Below are positions 29,901 to 41,900 of a stretch of 64,000 nucleotides of DNA, in pieces. Under the pieces are notes generated by a model, which saw only the letters and a program-made list of their open reading frames with translations, ran no database searches and was not told the origin of the DNA. The first letter of the stretch is position 1, and each line of letters begins with the position of its first letter. A program made the position numbers and the translations under genes. Origin of the DNA: Dyella tabacisoli. Its GTDB lineage: Bacteria > Pseudomonadota > Gammaproteobacteria > Xanthomonadales > Rhodanobacteraceae. The stretch covers positions 1-64,000 of the forward strand of contig NZ_KZ857181.1 of the NCBI RefSeq assembly GCF_003350925.1, read 5' to 3'.

Positions 29901-32900
29901 AGTTCCCCAAGCACCGTATGCATGTACTGGCATACCCGCCGCGCGCGATCCTCGCCCGGGATTTGCACCGCGATACCGAAGCCGTCGCCCGAATCGTCGA
30001 TCGACACCAGGCACGGATAGTTGGTGCGTTCCTTCACCTTGATCGGCCGCATGCCCTCCAGCACGTCGATAGCGGACGCGTCGGCGCCGGCGTTGTGGCG
30101 ATAGTTGAGCAGCGACGAGAACAGCGGCGTCGGCGCGGCCACACCGCTGGCGCGCTGCGCCAGGGCCAGCGACGCGTGCTCGTGTCGCAGCAGCCGGGTC
30201 AGGGTCGCGTGCGTATCGCGCACGCCGTCGAGCACCGGCTTCGCGCCGGTGGGAATGCACACCGGCAACGTATTGATGAAAATGCCCAGCACGCGGTCCG
30301 CACCTTCGCCGCTCTGCATGCGGCCGAACAGCACCGTGCCGAACACCACGTCCTGCCGCCCCGAGAGGCGCGACAGCACCTGCGCCCACGCCAGGTGCAT
30401 CAGGCTGGCCGCGCTCACGCCGAGCTTGCGCGCCTGTTGCCGCAGGCGCCGCCCCAGCAAGGTCTCCAACTTGAGCTGTGCCTCGGCGATATCCGTGCCG
30501 TCGCCCTGCACATCCAGCAGGCCGAACGGTGCAGTGGGCTCGTCGACATGCGCCAGCATCGGGCGGAAGAACGCCTCGTGCTCCGCCTGGCTTACACCGA
30601 GTCGAGCCTGAGCCACGAAGTTGCGGTACGGCAGCGGCTCGGGCAGCGTGCCGCCCTGCCCTTCGAGGATGGCTTTCAACTCGCCCATCAACAGTTTGAG
30701 CGAGGTGTTGTCGTCGATCAGGTGATGCAGCATCACCTGCATCAGCCAGCGGCCCTGCTTCGCATCCTCCGCCACGAAGCAGCGGATCAGCGGCGCCTGC
30801 CGCACATCCAAGCGATAGTTCAGCGGGTTGTAGCGCTCGCTCAGTTGCGCCGCCACATCGCCGCTCTGGTCCAGGCTGACCTCTTCGAGCGGCAGCGGTG
30901 CCTGTCGCCATACCACCTGCACCGGTTCGGCCAGACCTTCCCAGTGCATGGCCGTGCGGAAGGCATCATGCCGCGCGATCACCGTCTCCAGCGCCGCCAC
31001 GAACCGGTCGCGCAGGTCGCGCGTCTCGAACGCCCACAGCATCTCCATCAGGTACGCATCGCGCTCTTCCGCCATGCGGTGATGGAACAGCAGGCCCTCC
31101 TGCACCGGCGCCAGCGGATAAATGTCCTGGATATTCGCGGCACCGCCCGGCACGCGTTCGGCGATAGCGGCGAGCTCTTCGTCGCTGAGCGGCACCAGCG
31201 TCACCATGTCCGGCGTGATCCGCGTGCAGCCGGCCGGAATGCCGTTGGCCGGCACCGCGATCTCGCTGCCACCCTTGCTCGCCGCCACGGCCAGCGCCGC
31301 CACGGTGGGCTCGGCGAAGAACTGGCGGATATCCACCGACAGCTCCACGCGGCGCATCCGCTCGATCATCGCAATGGCGAGCAAGGAGTGGCCGCCCAGG
31401 GCGAAGAAATCGTCGTGGACGCTGACCTTGTCCAGCTTCAACACTTCCGCCCAGATACCGGCAATCACTTCCTCCACCGGCGTGCGCGGCGCGACATAAG
31501 CCGCCTCGCTACGAGTCGTATCCGGCGCCGGCAGCGCCTTGCGGTCGAGCTTGCCGTTGGCCGTCAGCGGAAAGCTGTCGAGCACCACGAAATGGTTCGG
31601 CACCATGTACTCAGGCAGGTGCTTGCCCACTGCGGCACGCAACTGCGTCTCATCGGGCATGGCCTGCCCGTCGCGCGCCACCACGTAGGCCACCAGCCGC
31701 TTGTCGCCGGGCTGGTCTTCGCGCACCAGTACCAGCGCCTCGCGCACCGCCGGATGATCGGCGACGCGCGCCTCGATCTCGCCCAGCTCGATGCGGAAGC
31801 CGCGGATCTTGACCTGCTCATCGTTGCGGCCGAGGTATTCGACGCTGCCATCCGCCAGCCAGCGGCCGACGTCGCCGGTCTTGTAGAGCTTCGCCTGCGG
31901 ATCGTCGACATGCCTACTGTCGATAAAGGGATGGGCGATAAAGCGCTCGGCCGTGAGTTCCGGCCGGTTGAGATAGCCGCGCGCCACGCCCGCGCCGCCC
32001 ACATAGAGCTCGCCGGCCACGCCGATCGGCGCCGGCTGGCGATGCGCGTCCAGCACATAGAGTTGCAGGTCGGGAATCTGCCGGCCGATCGGGCTGGGGC
32101 CGACGCGATAGGCATCCGACGGCTCCAGCGCCAGATAGGTCACGTGCACGGTCGTTTCGGTGATGCCGTACATATTGACCAGGCGCGTAGCGGCGTTCAC
32201 CGGCCGCTCGTACCAGGGCTTGAGCGCGCTCAGCTCCAGCGCCTCGCCGCCGAACACCACGTAACGCAAACGATGCGCCTTGCCCTGCTCGCCCTGCGCG
32301 GCGATCAATTGGCGGAACGCGCTCGGCGTCTGATTGAGCACGGTCACGCCCTGCTCGCATAGCAAGTCATAGAACTCCGACGGCGAACGCGTCACCGCCT
32401 GCGGCACCACCACCAGCTTGCCGCCATAGGCGAGCGCGCCCCAGATCTCCCACACCGAGAAGTCGAAGGCGAACGAGTGGAACAAGGTCCACACGTCGTG
32501 CTTCCCGAAGCCGTACCAATGATCGGTGGACGACAGCAGCCGCATCACGTTGCCGTGCGCCACCATCACCCCTTTGGGTTGGCCGGTGGAGCCGGAGGTG
32601 TAAATGATGTAGGCGAGGTGATGCGCTTGCAGGCCGATCGATGCGGCGTCGAGATTGCCGGAGTCCACATTCGCCCACGCCTGCGCGCCGCTGCGCAGAT
32701 CCAGCACCGGCGCTGCCGAGGCCAGCAGCATGTTCTGCACCGCCGGCGGCAGGTTTTCCCAGCCGTTGACCAGCACCGCCACCGGCGCGCTGTCGGCCAG
32801 GGTGTAGCTAAGACGGTCGGCCGGATACGCCGGGTCGAGCGGCACATAGGCGCCGCCGGCCTTCAGCACGGCGAGCAGGCCCACGATCATTTCGACCGAG

Positions 32901-35900
32901 CGCGGTACGCACAGGCCCACTAGCACGTCCGGCCCCACGCCCAGGCTGCGCAGATGGCGGGCCAGGCGGTTGGCCCGCGCGTTGAGTTCCACGTAGGACA
33001 GCGACTCGTCCTCGTAGGTCACGGCGACAGCGTGCGGGGTTAGCGACGCCTGCGCTTCGAACAGCTCGTGCAGCCTGCGCGCGTCAGGCGTGGTGCCCGG
33101 AACCACCTTGCCCGTATCGTTGAACGCATACAGCAACTGGTGACGCTCGGCTTCGTCCAGCATCGCCAGCTCGCCCACCGGGCGTTCCGGCTCGGCCGCG
33201 ATCGCCTGCAACAAGCGGCTGAAGTGGCCGGCCATCCGCTCGATCGTGCGGGCGTCGAACAGCTCGGTGCTGTACTCGAAACAACCCTCCAGGCCATCCC
33301 GCCCCTTCGCCAGAGTCAGCGTCAGGTCGAACTTCGAGGTGACACTCTCGCTTTCCTTCAGGCTCAGCGACAGCCCCGGCAGCAACTGCTCGTCCGTCGG
33401 CATGTTCTGCAACACCAGCATCACCTGGAACAGCGGTGTGTAGCTGGTATGGCGTTCCGTCTGCAGCGCTTCCACCAACTGCTCGAACGGCACATCCTGG
33501 TGGGCATACGCCTCCAGCGTGTGCTGGCGTACCTGCCCGAGCAGCTCGGTGAAGCCGCGTTGCAGATCCACTTGCGTGCGCAGCACCAGCGTATTGACGA
33601 AGAAGCCGATCAGGCCCTCGATATCCGCGCGATTGCGGTTGGCGATCGGCGTGCCGATGCAAATATCGCTCTGTCCCGAATAGCGCGCCAGCAGCACGTT
33701 GAAGGCCGCGCTCAACGCCATGAATAGTGTGCTCTGCGTACCTCGGCCCAGCGATTGCAGTTGCGTCACCAGTGCCGCCGGTATGGCGAACGGCACCGTC
33801 GCACCCGCATGGCTGGCCTGCGGCGGACGCGGCCGGTCGGTCGGCAGCGCCAGCAGGCTCGGGCTGTCCGCCAGTTGCCGCTTCCAATAATTCAACTGGC
33901 GCTCCAGCACCTCGCCCCGCAACCAGGCCCGCTGCCAGTGCGCAAAGTCGGCGTACTGGATCGGCAGCTCCGGCAGCGGCGACGGCTGCCCTTCGACAAA
34001 GGCGGCGTACAGGGCCGCCATCTCGCGCACCACCACGCCCATCGACCACCCATCCGACACGATGTGGTGCATCGCCAGCAGCAGGACATGCTCTTCGTCG
34101 GCCAGCTTGAGCAGACTCGGGCGGATCAGCGGCCCTGTCGACAGATCGAATTGAGCGACCGCCTCTTCCTGCAAGCGCAGGCGCGCCTCCGCTTCGCGTT
34201 GCGCGGGCGGCAGCTGACTCAGGTCCATCACCGGCAGCGCCAACGATGGCGCCACCGCGATGCGCTGTACCGGCTCGTCCCCCGCCAGCGCAAACGTGGT
34301 GCGCAGCGCTTCATGGCGACGCACGATTTCATTGAGCGTGCGCGCCAGCGCGTCCACGTCGAGCCGCCCCGTCAGGCGCGCAGCGGCGGCCAGGTTATAG
34401 ATCTCGCGGCGGGACTCGTACTGGTCGAGGAACCACAGGCGCTGCTGAGCGAACGACAGCGGCAGCGCCGCGCCGCGCGACACGCGCGGTATCCCTCCCG
34501 GTATCGGCGGCGCCACGACGGTCGGTGCCTCCTGGATGTTACGCAGAGGCACTTCCTTGCCGGACTCCACCGGGCGACCCCATGCCCGCGCGGCGCGACG
34601 TTGGGATGCCATGACCGGCGCGGACTCCACCGCCGGCGTCGTTATGGCCGCAGTCGCGACGCGCGCGGCTACGCTCGTTTCGCTGACAGGTGCTCCGGCG
34701 ATCGCCAGGTACGCACGCGCCAGGTGCTCAGCCAGCCCTGCCAGCACCGGGTATTCAAAGAAGACCGTCGGCTTCAACTCCAACCCATATCGCTGGTTCA
34801 ACGCGTTGGCGAATTCGGTGAAGGTGATCGAATCGAAACCGTACTCGCTCAAGGGCGTCTCGTCGTCGATGTCTTCCGGCTTAACCTTGATTAGTGCCGA
34901 AGCCACGCCGACCAGTTCGCGCACAAGTTTGTCCGACGATGGCTGCGCCACAGGGGCGGCTTCATCGCGAGGCGCCTGGGCCGCCGGCCGACCCGAGAGC
35001 ACCTGGCGGATGCGCGCGGCATCGCCCGCCATCACCAGCAACTGGTGCTGCGTGCCGGCCCATGCCCGGCGCAGCGCCACAATGCCGCTATCGGTCTCCA
35101 AGGCATGCATGCCCAACTGCCGCGCCAGCATGGCGCGCGTCGCGGCGTCCACCTGCATGCCGCCCTCGTCCCACAACGGCCAGTTCACCGACAGCGTGCG
35201 CCCGCGGCGCTGCCCCTTGGCCACGAGTTCGCCGCGGTAGTGCGCGAACGCATCCATGAAGGCATTACCCACGGCGTAGTCGGCCTGCCCGATATTGCCG
35301 AGCGCGCCGGCAATCGACGAGAAGGTGATAAAGCAATCCAGCGGCATGTCGCGGCTGGCTTCATCCAGATTCAGCGTGCCGGCCACCTTGGCGCCCAGCA
35401 CGTCGCGCAACTGTTGCTGCGTCTTGCCGGCCAGATAGCCGTCGCGTAGAACGCCGGCGCTGTGGATGATGCCGTCGAGGCTTTCGAACTCCTCCGGAAT
35501 GCTGTGCACCAGCGCAGTCAACGCCGCCGCGTCGGTGACATCCACCGTGTGGTAGCGCACCACCGCGCCCAGTGTTTCGAGCTCGCGGAGGTTAGCCTGA
35601 AGGCTTTCGCTCAGCGCCGAACGGCCGGTCAGGATCAGCACCGGGTTGCGAGCCTGCCGCGCGATCTCCCGCGCGAAGATCAGGCCCAACCCACCGGCAC
35701 CACCGGTGATGAGGTAGACACCTTGTGCCTTCCACGGGATAGGCGCCTCGGCGCCATCCCCATGCGCATCCCATCCCGCCACCTGCCGCTCGCCGTTGAC
35801 GTAGCGCACCTGCTGCGCGTCGTCGCCGCGGTTGTCCAGCAGCGCCCGGACGACATCCTGCCCCGGCTCGACGCTGATGATCTGGCCAGCGATACGAGGG

Positions 35901-38900
35901 TTTTCCAATTGCGCTGTACGCAACATGCCGCCAAGGCCACGCAGGGTCTGTTGCACACCGCGATCGGGAACGACGACCTGCAGCAACAAGGTTCCGCTCT
36001 CGCGGTTCCAGGTCTGGAGCTGTTCCAGCAGGACGCCCGCGGCATCCATATAGCCTTTTGCGGCATCGGGTCCGGTCGGCAGCCGCACGCAGATCGCATC
36101 CGGCAGCACGTGTGCGATATCCGTATCCACACCCAACAGCACCACATGACTGGCGTAGCCAGGCTTCTCACCCTTCGCGGCCGGGCGCGAATGCCATGCG
36201 GGCTGGAACATAAGTGTCTGGATCGGCGCCGCGGACGACGGCTTAGCCACCACCGGTGCTCCCAGCATCGGTCGCAGGCTGAAACCACGCAGACGCACGC
36301 ATACCGCGCCCTGTTCGTCGCACAGATCCAGATCGAGCCTGCGCACGACGTCACTCGCATGGCTGCCGGCGTTGGGGCGCACTACCGCCCACATCGAAGG
36401 CGTGCATGGACGCAGCATCTCCAGCACGTCCAGCGCAAACGGCAGCACCGGCGTGGCGTCGGCCTTGCCGGTAGCCGTATCGACTTGCATGCCGACAGTG
36501 GCCTGCAACGCCGCATCGAGCAGGCTGGGATGCAGCCCATAGCCCTCCCGCGGTGCGGTGGCCGGCAGCGCAATGCGGGCCAGCACCTGTCCCGGCCCCA
36601 CCCACAGTTCCGCCAGCCCTTGGAAGGTCGGCCCATAGTGCAGGCCCATCTGCTCGAACAGCGCATAGCACTGCTCCGCTGCCAGATGAACGGCGGAGCA
36701 CTCGCCACGCAGCGCAGACAGATCGTGCGTTGCCGCCATGGGCAACTCGGTTACCGCCAGCCTGCCGCGGCTGTACACCACCGCCTCGCCGTCGCCGCCT
36801 TCGCTATAGATCTCGAACGGCAGCTCACCGGAGGCTTCCGGATAGAGCGCGATATGCAGATCGAGGCCATCGGCGCTCACGGTCACGGGGCGCGTCCACG
36901 CCATATCCCGCAGCTGCAAACCGCGGTCGTCGCCGAGCGCTTCACGCGCAGCGCAACGCGCCATCTCCATCTGCGCGGCCCCTGGCAGGACGCGCGTTCC
37001 ACGCACACGATGGTCGGCCAGATAGAACTCATGGCCTGAAAGCCGCGTGGTAAAGCGCAGGCCCGCCACATCGGAAGTGTTCCGGTGCAGCAGCGGATGC
37101 AGCACCGAAGCAGCGGACGCCGCCACGTTTTGCGAACGGGTATCGAGCCAGTAGCGCTCGCGTGCAAACGGATACGTCGGCAGGCTGATCCGTCGCGGCA
37201 GCAACGCGCCGTACAGCATCGCCCATGCTACCGGCAGGCCCTTCACCCACAGGTCCAGCAACTTGCCGTGCTGGCCTTGCGCGACCCAGCCGGACAGCAA
37301 GGTATCCATCCCCGGGTCGCCAGCCAGCGACCTGAGCACGTCCTTGGTCCGCTTCACTTGGCCGCGGTAGATCTCTTGCTCGCCGCTCGTCTCGCCATCC
37401 AGGTAACCGGCCAGCGCTGAGCGCAGTTCGCTCAGCGTGTGAACCACGATACCCAGACGCTCGTCCATCGCCTCACGACCCATCTGCAGCGTGTAGGCCA
37501 GGTCATCGAGACGCAGCGTTGCATCGTCTTCGCGCCTGTCCAGGAACGCCGACAGCCGCGCTACTTGTTCACGCAGCCGTTCCTCGCTGCGCGCCGACAG
37601 CACCACCAGGGCCGGGCCTTGGCTCGCCACATGGGCTCGTGCCGGTGCTTCGTATTCCTCGATCACTACGTGCGCGTTGGCGCCACCGGCGCCGAACGAC
37701 GAGATGCCCGCGGTACGCGGGTAAGTCTTGCTGACGCCATCCGTTACGACTACCGGGCGTTCCCACGGCCCCAGCGTCTGCTGCACCACGAACGGCGTGC
37801 CGGCAAAGTCGATATTCGGGTTCAATACGCTGGAGTGCAGGCTCGGCGCCAATTGCCGGTGCTTGAGCTGAAGCAATACCTTGGTGACGCCGGCGATACC
37901 CGCCGCGCTCTCGCAGTGACCGATGTTCGATTTGGCCGAGCCGATCGCGCAGTACTGCTTGTCCTGCGTCCAATGACCGAACGCCTTGCTCAGTCCCGCG
38001 ATTTCGATCGGATCGCCCAGACTGGTTCCGGTGCCATGCGCTTCGATGTAGCTGATCGCCCGCGCATCCACGCCGCCGTCGCGCAACGCCCGCTCGATTA
38101 CCTGCGCCTGCGCGTTCGGGTTCGGCACGGTGTAGCCGTTGGTCTTGCCGCCATGGTTGATCGCGGTGGCTTTGATGATCCCGTAGATATGGTCACCATC
38201 GGCGATAGCCTGTGCGAGCGGCTTCAACAGCACTGCACCGACGCCTTCGCCCGGCACATAACCTTCGCCACCCTCGCCGAAACTCTCGCAACGTCCTTTG
38301 CCGGAGATGAACTTACCCTGCGCCAGCATCAGGTATTTGTTCGGATGGATCGATACGTTCACGCCGCCCGCGATCGCCACCGCGCAGCCGCCCTGCCGCA
38401 GGCTCTGGCAGGCCAGATGGATCGCCGTCAACGACGACGAGCACATCGTGTCCAACGCCAGGCTCGGACCGTGGAAGTTGCAGAAGTACGAGATACGGTT
38501 GGCGATCGATGCCGAGCTGTTGGACACCGACACGTTCTGCCCGAGGGCCTGTGCCTGCGCGCCGTAGAGTTGGTACTCCTCGTACATCACGCCCACGAAC
38601 ACGCCGACGTTGCCATCCTGACCGACCGCCACGCTGTCGCGCGTATATCCGGCGTCTTCCATCGCGCCGTGCACGCATTCGAGGAACAATCGCTCCTGCG
38701 GGTCCATCAGCTCCGCTTCCCGCGGAGAAATGTTGAAGAACAGCGGATCGAACTGGTCTACCCCATCCAGGAATCCCCCCCACTTGCTATAGGTGGTTCC
38801 GACCTTGCTGCGGTCCGCGTCGTAGTAACGCTGCCAGTCCCAGCGCTCCAGCGGGATCTCGGTGATGCTGTCCTTGCCGCCGCTCAGGTTCGACCAGAAC

Positions 38901-41900
38901 GTCTCTATGTCACCAGCCTGCGGATAACGTCCCGACAGACCAATGATCGCGATCGCTTCGTGCGCCGGCGACGCATGGCGCAAGGCGAACCGCGAGCGAG
39001 GCTGCAGGATCGGTGCGACCCGCACACTGTCGCGAGGTTTCGCCACGGCAGCCGGCGCGGCGACATTCGCCTTCTCGCCGAGCAGCTCGACCAAGGCAGC
39101 GCGATGCTGTTTCAGGAAATAGTCGGACAGCGCCGCGATGGTCTGGTATTCGAAGAACAGTGTCTTCGGCAGCGAGCCGAAGACCTTTTCCAGTTTGGCG
39201 GTCAGATCCATGACCATGACGGAATCGATGCCGTACGTTTCCAGTGGCGCGCTCGCATCGATCTTCTGCGCCGGCAATTTCAGCGTCGACGATAAGGTGC
39301 GCACCAGGTGGCGTACCGTCTTCTCGTGCAGGTCTTCGGCCACGGAGCCCACGCTGTTCGTCTCGACTGCGACAGCAACGGGTTCCGCTGGCGCATCCTT
39401 CATCGACAGCGTGGCTTTCAGCCGATGCGGCAAACCTTCGACCACCAGAACCTGAGGCGCACCGCTCGACCAGGCCTGGGTCAATGCCGCACAGCCGTTG
39501 GCGGTGCGTAATGGCGTCATGCCGATTTCCCGCAACAGATACTGCCGCGTCGCGTCATCGACTTGCATGCCGCCTTCGGCCCACAGCGGCCAGTTGATCG
39601 ACAGCGTGCGGCCATGGCGCAAACCCTGGTCCGCCAAGTCGCTGCGGTAGTTTGCGAACGCATCCATGAACGCGTTCGCCGCCGCGTAGTCGGCCTGGCC
39701 TACGTTGCCGATCGCGCCGGTGATCGAGGAGAAGACGATGAAGCAGTCCAGCGCCATATCCGCGCTTGCCTCATCCAAGTTCAGCGTACCGGCCACCTTC
39801 GCGCTGAACACCTCGCGCATCTGCGCCGGCGTCTTCCGAATCAGGAAACTGTCGCGCACCACGCCGGCGCTGTGGATGATGCCGTCGAGGCTTTCATAGT
39901 CTTCCGGAAGGCTGCGCACCAGCCGCATCACGGCTGCCTTATCGGCGACATCCACCGCGTGATAGCGCACGACCGCGCCCAGGGTTTCCAGCTCGCGAAC
40001 GTGCGCCTGGATGCGTTCGTCCAGCGCCGAACGCCCGGTGAGGATCAGTGTGGCGCCTTTCGCCTGCCGCGCGATCTCGCGCGCGAAGATCAGGCCCAAT
40101 CCACCGGCACCACCGGTAATCAGGTAGACACCCTGCGGCTTCCATGGCGCGCGCGCCTCGGCTGCCTGCGCGTACTCGGCCCAGCCGGCGACCTGGCGTA
40201 CACCGCCGGCATAACGGATATGCGCGGCAAGGCTGCCGCGGTTGTCGGCCAACGCCTGCGCGATGTCCTGGCCGGCGTCGACCTGGATGACCTGACCAGA
40301 CAAGCGCGGATTCTCCAGTTGCGCCGTGCGCAGCATCCCGCTCAACCCTGCCAGCAAGGCGCCTTCGCCGTCGCACGGCACCACCACCTGGATCAGGTGC
40401 TGCCCTGGCTGGCTGCTCAATCCCTGGAGCTGCTCCAGCAGCGCCACGGCCGCCGCTTCGTAGCGCTGCGACAGATCGCCGCCGACCGCAGAACCCAGTT
40501 GGACTGCGTCCGGTATCTGCATCTGTACGCGATCGGCGTCGACAGCATTCACGCCCAACAGCAGCACCCGGCGCTGTGCGAACACGGGACTCGCTGCATG
40601 ACGATGAGCGACAGGCCGCGCGTCCCACGACGGGATCATCAACAGCGTTTGCAAGGATTTACCGTACTCGGCGATGGCCTTCGCCAAGCGCAACTCAAGC
40701 CGACGGAAACGAATGCATACCGAACCCGTTTCATCGCAAAGATCGATGTCGAACCTTTGCGATGCCTGGTCCATGGTGTCGCCAGCGCTACGTCGCACGA
40801 CTGCCCACATGTCGGCAGCACACGGCGCCAGCATCTCCATCGAACCCAGGGTGGCAGGCAACCACAAGGTGGACTCATGGGCGCCATCGGCCGCCAACAT
40901 CCATCCGAGGGTGGCCTGCAGCGCGGCATCCAGCAGGCTGGGATGCAAGACGTAATCGTCCTGTGTTGCCTGCGCGGCCGCCGGCAAGGTGATCCGCGCC
41001 AGCACCTGTTGCGAACCGACGAACAACTCGCCCAAACCCTGGAAGGTCGGGCCGTAGTGCAGGCCCATTTGTTCGAACTGCGCGTAGCACTGTGCCGCGC
41101 TCATGGAAGCGGTGCTTTGCTCACGCAAGACGGCAAGGTCGTGTGCCGCCATGGCCACCGACGCATCGGCGATGGCGGTCACCAGACCTTGGCTATAACG
41201 CACGGTATCGCCGTCTTCGACGTCGCTATACAGCTCGAAACCGATACCGCCGTCCTCTTGCGGCACCAGGGCGATATGCAGATCCAGCCCTTCCGTCACC
41301 ACCACGGGGCGCAGCCAGGCAATATCCCGCAATTGCAAAGTGCCATCGTCTTCGAGCGCCTCGCGCACGGCCCGGCGCACCATCTCCAACTGCGCCACGC
41401 CCGGCAGTACCCGTAGGCCACGCACCGCGTGATCGGCCAGGAAGAATTCCTCGCCACTGAAATGCGAACTGAAACGTTGCACCGAAAAACTCGAAGTATT
41501 GCGATGCACGAGCGGATGCAGCACCGCGCCCGCCGTCGCTACCTCGATGCCTTGTGCTGCATCGGTGTCGATCCAGTAGCGCTCGCGCGCAAACGGGTAG
41601 GTCGGCAGACTGATGCGGCGCGGCTTCGTCTCGCCGTACAGCTTCTCCCAGACAACCGGCAGCCCCTTCACCCACAGGTCCAGCCACTTGCCGTGCTTGC
41701 CTTGTGCAAGCCAGGCGACCAGCAGGGTATCCACGCTGTCGTCACCGGCCAGCGCCGTGAGCGCTTCTTTCGTCCGCTTCACCTGGCCGCGATAGACGTC
41801 CTCGCCCCCCGTGTCGCCATCCAGATACGCGACCAGTTTTGCCCGCAGCTCGCCTAGCGTGCGCGCCACGATGCCCAGGCGTTCGTCCATCGCCTCGCGA

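Noticed and set aside
24080-41416. Many long + strand ORFs opposite the megasynthase (one of 814 codons at 29918-32362)
   Set aside because: They mirror the antisense of a GC-rich coding sequence, have low-complexity Arg/His/Gln/Ala composition, no motifs and no ribosome sites. They are shadows of the PKS-NRPS gene.
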